From assembly GCA_022266195.1 (NCBI GenBank), contig WHVY01000010.1, forward strand, positions 1,066,501 to 1,130,500: 64,000 nt of DNA, read 5' to 3'. The stretch is from Tetranychus cinnabarinus. Its lineage: Eukaryota > Arthropoda > Arachnida > Trombidiformes > Tetranychidae. The translations under genes were made by a program, and so were the position numbers. The notes beneath the pieces are model-generated. The model ran no database searches. It was not told where the DNA came from and worked only from the letters and a program-made list of their open reading frames with translations. Shown in pieces: positions 26,401 to 41,400 of the stretch. Every line of letters begins with the position of its first letter. Within the stretch, counting starts at the first letter, position 1.

Positions 26401-29400
26401 ACATTGATTGTTAAAATTATTATGAGTTGATTGATTACTATAATTGTTCATCATTGAATGTTTTTCCAATTGAATTAACGATCCAAAATAGATGATCTTC
26501 AATAAGTCAACTTGTGATATTAAATTTACGTGATTTATTAAGCACTTGATATTGTAACACTTGAATAGTTAATTTGCATTGTTAGTGATGAGGCACCCAG
26601 TGATGTGATTAAAGCACCCAACAATGAATTGTCACTTTGCCAAGCAATTTGTTATAAACATTTGAGAAAAGTTGATTTATAAATGAATGTTTGCAATACA
26701 TTTTGAACATCAATTTGACTCAAAAATTTGACCATTTAAAGCCTTTCCAAAGGCTTTTAGAGACATTTTGTCCAAATTGTATTGTCCATGATTGAAGGCA
26801 TTCAATAATATATGATAACTTGTGAACTTGAACATGAAAAAGGTTCAATCATTTTGACAGCAATTCATTGATTGCTTCATTTAATATAGAAAATTTGTTT
26901 CCTCAAGAAAATCACTTGGAATCAAGGAATCATTTGTTATCAATTCACAATGAACAACAAAATATCACTGAACATGAACAAAAGTAACTTAACTGTTGAG
27001 ATGAAAAAAAAGTGAAATGAAAGCCTAACGAGATAAACAATATGAAAACCCATTAAAGGTTCAATTTCACATTGAGTTGCTTATTTCACGATATTTCATT
27101 ACATTGAACAATCAAATGATTGATTAAAGTAAATGTTGATCATTTAAGGCATCCAAATAATCAACAATATAAATCAAAAATCCAAAGCAACTGTGAACAT
27201 TTGATAAAAAAATGTCATCAAGTTATCATAAAAAAACCTTTGATAACTTGATTTCACTTCAAAAATATGATAATACTGTGAATAATGTTATGCTGATTAA
27301 ATGTAAACCATATTAGATTTGATTGTAATATAATCTCTCAAATATAAGCATGCAAATGGCAGACTTAGTCAATGTAATTATCGATTATTATTATCATCTT
27401 ATTTCTCATTTTTCTTGCTCTTCATCATTGGATTCTGTCAAATCTGTGTTCCCTGTAAATCACATTTTTCATTCACGTCAAAGCAACTGTGCTGTCAACA
27501 GCACCAGTAAACAGATTGAAAGGTACAAAGGAAAAGTGTCTCCAGAAAATGGAGTAAAATTTGATCTCTTATTATTTGATTAAAGGTCTGATTTAGGAAT
27601 AGTGTTTCCCTGTTTCCAGGTAAACAATATCAACCTTTTTCTTCAAATGTACATCTCAAAAGGTTAACCTCAAAGTGATTCTCAAAGTGAACTTGAAAGT
27701 ATATTTTCAATGTAAATATTGCTTCAACTGGATATGAAAATAAACACAAAATGAGATTTTGTTTGCTTTTTCAAAATCAAACATTCTAGTGATAAGGTTG
27801 AGATTTACAGATGAATGGATGATTGTTCATTCAATGTTAACAAATGGTTGCTGGAAAAAGAAATGATGAACAATGTTGAACAAATTATTGTTATTATTGT
27901 ACTTTTAAATTGTACAATTTACTTGATAAATGGTAAGCAATTCAAGTCTGTATATCCACAGAATGTTGAAAAATTGTTGGGATTTAAGTTGAAAAAACAC
28001 TGTCAGTTGGCTTTTACCTTTATCTTGAGCATTCCCTGTCTTTCTGGTTGCTCATCATTTCCATCATTTTCATCATTATCATCACAAATGCTCAAGACTT
28101 GGATCAATGAATAGGAAAGTGTCTAACAGCTTTTTGTTGTTCAATGTGAATTAATATTAAAAATAATGGTCTGACAGGGAAAAATGATGAACATGAAGGA
28201 TTTGGAATGATGTTGATGACAAACAAACCTCTTTTTAAGTATTCATTTTGAACCTTTCTCTTTACTTGTTATCATATTGACCAGGCAATCTGAGAAATGG
28301 TCAACAATGTTTACCTAAAACTTGTTTTTATTTTTCTATTATTATTTGTCAACTTTATCCATTCCCAGGAAAAGAGAAGAAAAAAACTCCCAATCCTGCA
28401 ATTCTTATTTTCTTTATAACTTATCCTTTTTCATCTTGAAAAGCTTTTCTTTTTTTTGGTTAAACTTTCAATTGTTGACCACTTTCAAGATGACCAAATT
28501 GAGTTCAAATATCTTTCATGTGTAACCTTTTTCCTGGACAAAATAATATCTTTGAAATGTGAGATATTTAAGGTTAAATATCCATTACCAGTCATGAAGG
28601 TAAACCCAATTTGATATATTTATTAAGGTTGGGCGAAATTCAATTTCCCTCTTTTCTCGACAAGTTCAACTACAAAAATTTAGACAAATTTCACTAAATT
28701 AAATCATTTAATCTTAAGTGATTTACAAATGGTTCACTGAATCTGATGATAGTTTTGTCAGCAAATCCTGGTTTCAATATTTAATAGATTCATCTTCTGG
28801 TTTGCTGTTAGTCCAATGAATTGATTAAAATTGTAAACATTTAAACCACAATGCTAATTGATGGTTAAAGTTTATTTTGATGAAAAGTTGGGTTTTGCAA
28901 TTTAAATGAGTCTAAAGGTTCCAGACTGGGTTCACAACCCAAACATTCATCATTGGGTTACTTTGCATTGTTAATAGATGAACAAATTGATAAAGCTTAA
29001 TAACCTGAACCAGTTGCAATGACAACTGATTTAATTTTATCCCTTATTAACATTTTCATTTTACTTTGAGCAAACTAAAAATTCTGCTTTTCCCTGAAAA
29101 TCAAAAGTTCAACTCAATTTGCAGCTTCAAGAAAAGTAATCATCATTTTAGGTTCAAATTTTGTAACACATTGTAAATGGATCGATGGAAAAATTGGAAT
29201 CATTTCAATGTTTTTAATTCAAATAATCAACACTTTATACTCTTTTTTTACATTGAAATATGGATAAACCAGCTGTTGAGTGACAAAAGAGAAACAAATT
29301 GTTCAAAGTTAATTAAAATGCTTAAATTATATCAATTTGGCCAGAAAGAAGGTGAAAACCTTTCTGGTTTCATATGAAACAGAAAGGATTGAAGTAAATG

Positions 29401-32400
29401 TATTTACAAAATCGATAAAGTAAATTGTGTTGATAACTTCATACTTGTCAACTCTTAATAATGTAAACAGCTTCGATAAGGCATGAAACATTGACATTGA
29501 GATTGTTTGATGTTGACGTAAAAATATGTTGCCAGCATTTCTGTCTATAATATTAATACCATTTTGGTAATTTTATGTCAACATTTCTCGCTACTCAACC
29601 GGTCTATAAAGTGTTAAACGAAAGGTTTTGGCCTGAATGTCACCGCAAAATATGCAAATTTTTAGAACCCAAACCTGAAACTCAGGAAAAGCAGATAAAA
29701 AAGAGAGATAAAATGATACTTTTACTTTGTTGTATGCAAATATTAAGTCAAAACATGAAATTGTTGTGTAAAAATTGTAGCTAAACGAAAAGATTTTAAA
29801 CAAAATTTTAACGCAGCCTAAAAGCCATGGTTGAACTGCATGTCCGATAAATATCCAGAGCTTAATCAGAATTCAGGTTACTGGAAATTCACGTTGGAAC
29901 AAGGGAAAGTGCAGAATCTGTATTTTGTAGCATTTTGTTTGGGGAAAATTTTTTTGGTTATTCAGGTTAAGTGCCTATTGTTGGATCTAGAGTTGTAATA
30001 TATGTAAAAATGCCTTTCGAGTAAAGAGTAAAGCGTTTGCTGAAAAATTTGGTGCCAAAGAGACCAAAGTTTCAACTTTGAACACAATTTTGTCAAAGAT
30101 TGTGCATCAGAGAAACTTTTTAATCCAGTAAATCGTATCAATCAAAAGCCTCAATCAACAAAGGTTTAACTCGCAACTCGAATGAAAATATTTACCTGTG
30201 CTTGAAGAAAGGCTTTTTTCGTCCCAAAATGAGTCTTATCAAAGTGACAAAAGCTAAAGATTTACATTTCTGGTTTTTTATTCTTAAGATGCTTTTTTCA
30301 TTAGTAATTTGTGTCTTTGCGATGTCGATTGTCTGTATCCTACCCAGTAAAAAAACTTAATCCTTAATTTTCCTTTAATCAAAAAGATTCTAAATTTTCT
30401 TTGATCGAGGTTTCAAGCTTTAACTTCTATCGCAATTTGTTCAGATTTTATTTTATTATTTATTTTTCTCATTGACGATGATTTTCATTAAGGATATGAC
30501 TCTTTAAATGGAGATAAATTTAATGTACGCAATGGAAATAAATGTTTGATCATTCATGGTCGCTTCAGCTTCTAGTAAGCATTTATTTCTATTTGTTACT
30601 AAAATTTAATTTACAATCAGTTTATCACCCGTTCTTACTAATACATTAAATAGTAAAATGTTAATATCATTAGATGAGTACAATAATTAAGGGAAGAAAG
30701 GCTGCCTTCAATGTATAATATGATGTACATCAGGTACATTTACTCTATGTGTGTTTCAAAATTAGTCGGCTATTCAACTGCTAAATCTTTTTGATTTCTC
30801 GAACTTTGTCTAATTGTGAATTAAAATTGTATAACTTGTGTTGTCCTCGTAATTGGCTGTCCAACTGTTGTCGTTGTCCACCTAATTTTGTCGTCCAGTT
30901 TTAGCAGAAATATTGGTGATCAATAACAAATAAAGACTTGCATTTTCCAAGAAGAACTATAATTAGAGAGAAAAATGAATCAATAAAATGTCTTCACTAC
31001 AATCATTTCCATTGATTAAATTGTTAAGTTTAAACATCCAGTTGAAGACAATTTAAGATTACAAAATGCTCAAATTTTATATTAAAATCTCAAAAACTAT
31101 TAAATCAAAATAATGAATGTAAAATCATTAAGATGATATGAATCACTCCAAATTATGATATATAAAATGAAACTCCTCTTATAATAAGTTATAGTAAGAA
31201 TCAGTCAATTTTTGTAAAAAGTTTGCTCCAAATCAATACAAAATGTTTCATTTAAAACAAAATTTGTGCATTTTAATGATCGATCCAATCTTATTGTCTT
31301 TCAATAACTAATAATGTTTTAATATGTTTCCAAAAAAATCAGTAAATAAAGACTATTTTTACTGAATAACTCATACTTACTATTAAAAAATGAAAATCGT
31401 CCATGGGAAACAACTGTCCAACATAAAAAGCCATAGTATTGCAAGATAACCTTTCAAATGTTACGCTAGCCTAAAGTATCAATTGAAAAGTAAATTCAAA
31501 TTCAATGGCAAGAACGCAAATAAATAAAAGTTTGGGTAAACGAGAACCCTTCAGGTCACTTCATTGTCTTTGCGCAATTCGATTCTCGAGCTGACAAAAT
31601 CTGGTCCAATAGTCTAAGAAGATTAGTTCGGGTTGAATCAAATTTGATGTCGACTCTTGGAGTTGGAAAAGTGACTTGAAGGGTTCTCGTTTACCCTCAT
31701 CGTAAGTATTGGAAATTTAAAGGGTTGATTTACCTTAAAATATATTGAATAATTAGAAGGCCAGATTGTCGACAAACGATAATTATTGAGTCCACATCTG
31801 ACTATCTGGAAGTAGAAAAGGATTTGTTGAATTAACTTACATATCAAAGAATCCTTTTTGCATGAAGCATCAGAAGTTTATTAAATGTTGAACCAATAAA
31901 CTGATTACCTGGCTTTGGGTTCTTGCAGCAAACAAATTAAAAGCAATTAAAACTCCAAAGAAACCAAGGCCCAGGTACAAGAGTAGATTGTCCACAATAT
32001 TGGATCCAGTTCCCAAGTAGGTTGAACAAAAGAAGATCAATTCGCTCATTAAAGAGCCGAAAATGTATCCAGCGAATGTACCCCAAGTCAGTTGTCTATT
32101 AACCTCTTCAATCAGATTAAATTGACGCTGTTGACTCTGAAAGAAAGCGATGACCTCTTTTGGGTTTGTCTTGATAATTTTGTTGTTTACTCGATGACCA
32201 AAGGTTGCTAGCGAATTGAAAACACCAGTTGTATAACTAATGCCGACAATGAGGTGGAAAAAGAACCACCAACTTGCTTGGAGCGATAAAAAGACGGAAA
32301 TATGAATAGGAATTAACCAGACACATTGACAGATGAACAATGGATAGGTAAAGAAGGGATTTGTCACCATGCTAAACAAGTGAATCATGAGAATGGGTAA

Positions 32401-35400
32401 CCAGACCAGATAAGTAGACATGATTATGAAGTATCCTAACACCAAGATTAGCTTTCGAAATTTAGTCTCATTTTGTGGATCTAGAAGTAACTTATTTCCC
32501 CTGAACTTGATGTTCCGTAGTTTATTGAAGAAACAAAGATAGGTTATCGGTGCTTTGAACTCCTGATAGGCCATACTTAGTTTGATGCTAGCAAATACAA
32601 AAAAAGCAATGCAAGTTGTCGCGTTTAATATTTCCTTACCAAAGAAGCCAATGAAACAATCACCGAGAATGCCTCTCATTTCATCGTCTTGTAACCAGGC
32701 CAGAACACCGAATCTTATAACAATAACAAAATTCATGAAACAGAGAAAAAAATTTGCAGCCATTTTAAACTTGTTCAACGATCGGTTCTCCTTTTGATTG
32801 TAACCATTGATGACAATTAATCGAGATTTACTTTGCTGTTCCATGTAATTGAGTAGATAAATCAGTTGGGAATCGGTTGCATGGCTTTCCACCCATTTGG
32901 ATAACTTTTCAGGCCAATTTTTCACTTTACTCTTCAACCAAGAAGGCTTTTGCACTTGATCAGATGAATGTGGATTGTACTTTGATTGGTAGGCTGGTTG
33001 ATACGCTGATTGAGCCGTTATTTGAGCAGCCAACTGTGCTCGGCCACTTCGCTCATTTGACGACAATTTTTTGTATAAGTTACTTGAATTTTGCTCGAAA
33101 TTCGTAAGCACCATGTTGGTTTAACCAAAGGTTTCGTTAGATTAACAATAATACAAAATACATCAGCTAGTGAGTCAGGAAAATTGTGACTTTCAGTATT
33201 TTTATGTAGAGACTCATAAATGTTGCTATTGATCAAAGATTGTTAAACTATTTAAATGTTTGAGTTGCAATGATTGACTTGGAAATATGATTTGAATTTG
33301 TCCCTCCTTAATCGATATCTCCTTTAAATTGAACAATTTTCATTTATTGAGTAATGTGATGATTTATTTTGATAAACCATGATTAGACTCGGAATGAAAT
33401 GGTTTGCTTTTTTTGCTCTTTTTGATCAATACATTTTGATTTCTCTCGTGTAAAAATTGTGCTTCAATCATTCATCTTACTTAATTTCCTAATAAACTCA
33501 TCTCAATCTAAATATTTTGGATTGACTCAATATTAATCATCACCCTAATAGGTATTATAGATTGATGGATAAACTTAATTTTAAACTTTTCAGTCTTTGT
33601 CATGATTTTATCAAATCAGAGGTTATTTAATGTCGCCATTGAGTTGCATTTTTAATGTAAAAATCAATGTTTCATTTAAAGACTCGATTTTAATGCACGC
33701 AAATTTAATTTCTTAATTTATTTCAAAGTAACTCTATTAATATTATCCATATTTTATGAAGACAAGCTCACAAATCCTAAAGTTTCCTGTGATATATTGC
33801 ATGATGAATACCAACCTTAATATGTCTCTCATAAGCAGCTATTAACTCGATAATCACAGAATTCAGTTTAATCAAAGATCATCTCATCTTTAAATAATTA
33901 ATCGTATAATCAGATGCTCTTAAAAAGTCGTCAGTCAACGGTTTTGTAGCACTTAGGCGAAAATCATTTTTCCTAAAATCTTTTGGGTGAAAGGTCTTTT
34001 GACGACATTGGACAACTAATTATTGATATTAACTAGTTGGTCAGTCAATTTGATTTGTAAGACTAAATACTGAGATAAGTCAGAGGTGAAAAATTTGGGA
34101 ATAACTTTGCATATTTTTTCATCAAAAAGCAACAATTACTTGATATTTATGAAGCAACAAAAATAATCTTTTAAAAATAATAAGAACAAATTGGTCTCCA
34201 GATAAAATGAATATCTGAAGGCATATTCTTGTTATTATCATCTCTTTTAGTTATAATTGTGTCAACAAATATTGAGCTTTCACCCAATCAACATGAACAA
34301 TGAAAAGGATAACCTTTTGCCTAAGCCTTTTCAAAAGGCCAAACCAACATTGATCAAAACTTCAATCAACTGGAAGACTCTTTCAACCTTTTTTCTCAAC
34401 TCACATTTTTACCTTTCATTTCCATCATTCCCTTCCATGATAATATCATGCACATTCCTTCATGCAATTTTTTCCCTCTCATCTCTTTTTTTTGCCTCTA
34501 CCAATCATGAAATGCTATTCTGGAAAATCACAATCACTTTTTCAGTCTCTCAACACTGCTTCTTCCCATGTGTTTACATAAACAATTTCCCATTTTCAGG
34601 GTAAATTTCATTGTGAACAATCTTGATGAAACAAATGCGCTATTCCATGAAAATGTTGTCATGCAAATTATTCCCATTTAATCAGCTTTCTACCAACAAC
34701 AAATTATTAATAGAAATGCTTCGAATGTACAAAACAACAAGAAAATATTACAATCAAAATAACAAGGATTCAACTGAAGTAATAATGTTAACAGAAGAAA
34801 AAGCATTTGCAATATTCATTCATGATTAATACCATGCAATCTATTAATCATAAGACATGAGATTATCTGATTTTTTACCATGAAAAACAAAAGTTATCAA
34901 TAAATTAAAATGTAATTCCAACCTTGTAAACACATTAATGGATTGCAATCCTTCTCATCTATTTTTCTGGTATCTTTTGGGTTTTTCTGGTTAAGTGTTT
35001 GCAGTTGATTGAAACATTGAAGGTTGAAACAATTGGAAATGCATTAAAATGTAAAGAGTCTAAAGTTGAAATGATTTGTTGACTGGTGAGTAAATTAAGT
35101 TTGATTATAATAATAATGGTTAAAATGAGATTGTCTTTTGTGTTGGCTTGACTTTGCCCATTAATCTAATGGTAACAATCAAGTTAGATGAAGCGACAAT
35201 GACAATGAAATATTGTCTATGTTAAGTAAATCAACCAACCAAACCAACAGTCGATTGTATCTTTCAACCCTTCATTATACATTAAAATCACTATAATGTG
35301 AAAGAAGATGAAAAATGTCTTCTTTCATCATGAGGATCATTTGTTCATTGTGATTTTTCCATCAGATTCCTGATATGTAAAATGTGTATAAAAATATACA

Positions 35401-38400
35401 TTTGTATTTATGGTAAGCAAAAAAATAAGGTTCATCATGATGAGACAAGCTAAATTGTAATTAACTCGTTAACCAATTGTATATTTCATTGTTGAACGCC
35501 CTCCGGAATTTAATTTATTATCATTATCATCCTCACAACCCTGAATTAATAATCACAATAAAAGCCATTTGTTAATGTCTAAATGTACAATTACAACTTA
35601 ACCAGTTTTTTTGCTTCTTTCCCCATTTCCAGTAATTATAATTGTTATTACAATTAACGTTTCTCCAGTTTTACCCTTTACGCTTAATTTAAATATTTCA
35701 TTATTCAATCAACATTCCATATGATAATGACTATAATTGTAAACATATTATCCATACAAATGTATTATCCCGAATTGGTTAACCCGACAATTCAATTTTA
35801 CCTGCAAATACATTTCATGCTTTAGCAATTATTGAAGCTAAATCAACTGGAGTTGATCTTTTGGTCAATCTGAATCAACTTCATATTCATTTCATTGAAC
35901 AATTTTGAGAAATGTTTTTGTTTTTGTTTTGCTTTTCATCTTAATATTGATATTGATTTATATGATTGAGTTTAAGTATCCATTGACTGAAAAGGGTCAA
36001 TTGAGGGTCAAGTAGCTCTAGTGGCCATAAAATATGAACATTATCATGTTATTGTTATTATAAAATTTGCTTCTCAAGACTGTTGTCTTTATTACAGAAT
36101 TTAATACAATTTCTAACATTCTTTTTCCAATTGTTGATTAGGTTGGAATCTATCAATTGTTGAGTTCATCTATTGATGGAAATAAGAAGCTTCTTGATTC
36201 AAGGCGAATGAGCTTAAACTCAGTTGGATGGGAAATGTTTTACGTGAAACAAGCTTTAATCAACTGGATTAAGGATAACTCAACAAACCATGGTAAGTTC
36301 AATTATCCTTTAACAATTGACTCTGATCAACTTTCATCTGATCCAATCAAATTGTAGTTGAAATGAAACAAAAATGGTTGCACCAGGAATCAACCTAAAC
36401 CTGATCAAGCTTATGTTTAATACAACAATCGATACTTACAATACTTTTTATATTTACTTCATTCCCAGAGTTTGTGACTTTTATTTTTACTCCACAATTT
36501 CACTCCCAGCCTCGTTATCATTATTGTTATTATTTTTTTCCTCTCTTCTGTTATTCTCAGTGTTACTCTCATGTTTTCCCTTTTTTTTCTGGTTGATTAT
36601 TGGTTTTACAAGATTCAATTTCAAGTCACCAATCCCTTTTCCTAACCTTCAAGTTCAGATAATTTACAAATGAAATTCAGCGTTACTTCGCTTTCCTTTT
36701 GCGCCTTGATAACAACAATCTGATGAAACAATTATTTTTTGACACTTTATTTGTAACCAAATTGAACTCAAGATAAACACAGTTCCACCCAAACTAATGA
36801 CGATCATTTAAAGGAATCAAATTGTCACAAAAAACTGTCATAAATCTCAAGTCTTCATTTTACCAGGAAAACTCAATAACATGTAATAGCAAAATATGGT
36901 TCCTATTATCATTATAATTTACTTTTGATGCGGAAAAAATATCCTCAAATTGACTCAATTGTTGGTCTTGTTAGCATTTGATATTGAGCTTCAGTTTAAG
37001 CCTAACATTTGTCGAGTCAATGACTTATCTCTTAATCTTGTCAACGGAAATAATTTTCACTCTGAAAATCATGTGAGAACATATTGAATCAAATTAATGT
37101 TGAAACACTTTTTTGTTAAAATCATTCTCTGGTCTGATGATCAATGTATTCAATATTCAGTTTCTGGTTCACCTTCAAAATTTACATTTTTAGGTTTTAT
37201 TTCAAAATTGGTTATTTTACTTTAACCCAAAACCCAGTGATTTTGCTTTTAATTTTTTTGAGTTAATCAATACCCAAAAGTATCTTGAGATTTGAGGGTA
37301 AAAAGTCTAGATTCAAGATGAAATATTGGACATTTTTGTAGCATTTATTTTCAAGCTAAATTATCAAAATTCCCTGCAAGGAAAATTTAATATCAACACT
37401 TATTTCGGGTTATACAATTTAGCCAATGTTAGATATTATTAACTGAATTGTGGCAATTGCTTGTTACAGTAAATATCGACTCAACCCAAATTGGACACTT
37501 TTTCAACCATTTTTCCCACTTTTATCTCAACCTTTATTTTACCTTCATCCTTCCTCCTCCTCTTGATCATTCATCTTCATTTATAATCTTTAATCTTCAG
37601 TCTTACTGTCTTTTTCCTCCTTTCATTGAAAGTTAATCTCAATAATTAAGATTGATTGTTGCCTTGATAGTATTTTGGAGTTGTAAATCCTTGCAATCAA
37701 AAATAGCTTTACTCTAATGCCTTTGCTTTTGCCTTCACTTTTGGCTAATCATTTTAACATTTTCAACCTTTCAACTAATTATTGCCATCTTTTCCTCCCT
37801 GTAAATGGATCAAATTGTTGACCGATAAATTGTTAATTGTTTGTAATGAGCAACAAACGATGAACAATGATCATTATTATGATTGATATTAATTATAGCA
37901 TTAATTTTCTATTGGGATTTAAGGTTTACTTTTTCCTCTTCTTCTCCTTTCTCGATCAGATAAATTAGCAACATTACCGATGTAATCATTGTTAATTGTT
38001 GTTCACTGGTGCGAGTTGAACATTAATAGGTTTAACAATTAAATCTAACATGAGATTGTTAATCCGGTTAAAGACGATCAATAATTGTTGACTATTAAAC
38101 ATTGCTTTCAATGGAATCAGTATTTTACCAGAAACTGGTTTAAAAGCAAAATTATTTTTCAATATTTTTACATCAATTGTAAGGTTGGAGTATATTTGAC
38201 TTGAAATTATTTCTGGTTTCAACCATTTTCATTTGTATCTAAGATTGTAGTTAATGTTTAACCATTTGTATTAATAGTTAATGTTGATGTTTTGTCCATA
38301 ATAATGATGATTGTTGATCAAATTAACTAATGAACCTGATGTGATTACCTGAACCGTAAATGAATGATAACGAATGGTTTATTTATTTCATTAAAAGCCT

Positions 38401-41400
38401 AAAAGCTAAAGGTTTACAGGCTTTAATACACTTTCAGTGTAATGATAATTTTTTTCCACTGTTGCTGGAACCAAATGAGCCAAAGATAATTGTTGTTAAT
38501 TACAGTCCTGAGAATCAGTTTAATCAACAAAAATGAGTTTAACCAACGAGACACAATTTTACATGAAAAAGGTTGTCAATGATCATAATTTTCATTATAA
38601 CTCATTGATAATTGATGAACCAACATTCAGCTTACAATCAGCTAATTCATGTCAGTATTTGAAACAAAATGAAGTCCTTTTTTAAATTAACCAATGAATC
38701 CTGATTAATTTGGACAATTGACTGAATAGTTGATAAAAATGAACATCTATTTTTATGCCAAGTTCAATACAATTACATGGCAATCCTCATTAATCCGTAC
38801 CTAGTCTTTTGAATGTAGGGATTGATATTGGTCAAGTTGATAATAATGATGATGCTGATGGTCAAGACTATACTGAGGATGATGAAAATGATGAGAATAA
38901 TGATGATCATCTATTTTTATTTATTTTTTACTCACTTCTTTTCATCTCCTAATCTTTGTACTTTTTTTGTTTCTTTCATCCCATTGTATTGAATTGAATA
39001 GCCTTTTATGAACGGATAATGGTATTATCTAGAATGGTTCTAATATTGATTAATTGTGGACTTTGATAATGATTAAATTGGGTTAATAAAATACTAATCA
39101 ACATTTGAAACAATTACTCTTGAAATTAGTTATAAATGATTAATAGAGATGGCTGTCTATTCTCAGTATTAATGGATGACGAATAGTCGATCGAGGATAG
39201 TTTAATCAGCTGATGGATTGATTTTATGTGTGGTTATTGAATTTTTTGCTTGTTTATTCCATTTCTTTGCTGATTTTTCATGGTAATCAAGATTGTCTGG
39301 TCATTTGGTGTTGAATCTTTGGCTTTTGTTTTAATGGCTAGATTACAAGGGATCGGATGATTGATGAAGAGTCAGATGAAATTGATTTATAAAATGATGG
39401 TGAAAAGTGATTCTCCTTTTTATCCATTATTTTTATTTTTATTATTATTATATTATCATCCTTTTGTTTTATTTCCCATAGGTTTATTGATCACGGTTAA
39501 ATCACTCTCTGGAGAAGATATGGATAACCATTTGATTCGTTGGTTCAACGGACATCATCATCAAATCAATAAGAGGCCAATCCTTGTTGTTTATACCGCT
39601 GAGAAGGGACACAAAAGTGTAATACCTAAAAACAATACAAACCAAGGTACACACAAATGTACATACATTGACAGAATCAATTTTGTGTACAATAGCTTTT
39701 AATTTAATTCCTGTGATTGTTTTTGATGGAAAAGGTTAAATTACTATTTACTATTAGGCTTTCAAGGAGTGACAAAATCTCATAGTGAGTTAAGTACAAA
39801 ATGTAGTGAACGTCAGAACAAAAATAATAGATAAAAATGTCTTTAACAACCCAAAGAAACCAAATTATGCCTTAGAGTCTCATTTTCACATTCAATAATG
39901 TACAATTGCATCAATCGATTTCACATTTTGTGGTATAACATGTTAAATGATTTCCAATTTGCACAGTTTTACTTTACTTGTTCATCTTCTACCATTTTCC
40001 TATATCTTTCTTCATTCCTTCTTACTAGCATCTTCATCAGCATCATATGGTGAAAAATAATGAAGCCTAGAATCATAATCACCGTTGTAATACTCTTTAC
40101 AACAGGAATTGAGCTCTATTGAGTTTCCTTTATGGATTTTTGATGCTTAAACATTAAATCGAATCATATTTTTCCCTGTTGATGTTTTCTGCCTTCTTCA
40201 ATCTTACAAAGCCATTTTGATTTACTTTAAGATATAACTTTATTTTCATGATTTATGGGAATAAAATATGATTGTCAAATGATTATGATAATAGTTACTT
40301 AAGTGCCATTTGCTGTTGTTACAAAACTGGTACATGTATAGCACTGTTTGGTATTGTATGGTGAAAAATGTGAAAATTATATTGTTAGTCAAAAAAGATA
40401 AAATTGAGTTTAATTGCTTTTGTACATCAAAGACTCATAACACGAAAATGAGTAGCAACAATTCAAATAACTTATATTGAGATAATCTAATAATAATTTA
40501 ATCAGTATTTGATAGGAAAACCGTTACTTCTTGCTGAACCATCTCAATGACACTCACATCATCTAAGCCATCACACTGATTAATAAAGAGTCCTAAATCA
40601 TCTTTAGCAATTTAATTTAAATACCAAATGGTTTATTGCTTGTCAATAAAACATAATTGTTAGCATGTTAGCATAATTGAATTTTTTCGCAATGCATTTT
40701 TAATGGCTGCATAAACGTAAAGATAATGGATGAAGAATGAAAAAACCATTTCTTGAAGCTGAAGATTATTATTTACAATCAACTTGTAATTTTGTGTTGA
40801 TGATAATCCACTAAGTAATTACTATTAATAGACCAAGTTGCACGTCATTTTGAATATTGAATTCAGAATCTTTCAGCAGAAATTTTTCACTCCTTTTTGA
40901 AGAGAGCAACAAATCCTTAAAAGATCTCGGAATGAAAATTCAATCCTTTGATAATTAAATTCGTTTGCATAATGAATTAAAAATTCAAATTGGTTTGAAA
41001 TTATGATGTATTCGTCCGAAAATTGTTTATAGTTCTCTAATTATGTTAATTATTTTCTCTCTTCTATTTAGACTTCTCAGCCAAAGTATTCTCGCAATTA
41101 TTTTTGAAATATGGTCAGCCAAGTGAGTCAGAATCTTCCGAAAATTCCTATGAAGAAAATCAAAATCATCATCATTCCTTGTCTGGCAATACCAATGATC
41201 TTATAAATTTAGAGTTGCCAGTAATTAATCATTTATCCTGTACAAGAGTTGGCTACACAGTTGATTTAGATAAATTGGGCTGGACTCGATTCGTAATTTA
41301 TCCTAAATCATTGGGTCTTTATCGATGCCAAGGTGGTTGTGATCATCTCATTGACTCTATTTCTTCCGGTCTAGATGGTTTTGGAGATTATGAGCTAACC

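Noticed and set aside
34257..34604. 115-codon plus-strand ORF in BMP intron 2
   Set aside because: Starts with GTG, is low complexity and rich in Phe/Ser from T-rich sequence; the phases of the flanking ligand exons already match without it.
36374..36673. 99-codon plus-strand ORF after BMP exon 3
   Set aside because: Hydrophobic runs come from poly-T tracts, and it is separated from exon 3 by a stop.
37992..38222. 76-codon minus-strand ORF in BMP intron 3
   Set aside because: No ATG at its start, no motif and no splice partners found.
39361..39481. Upstream part of the ORF containing BMP exon 4
   Set aside because: A good CCCATAG acceptor at 39481 and the phase match to exon 3 show that this hydrophobic stretch is intronic, not a signal peptide.
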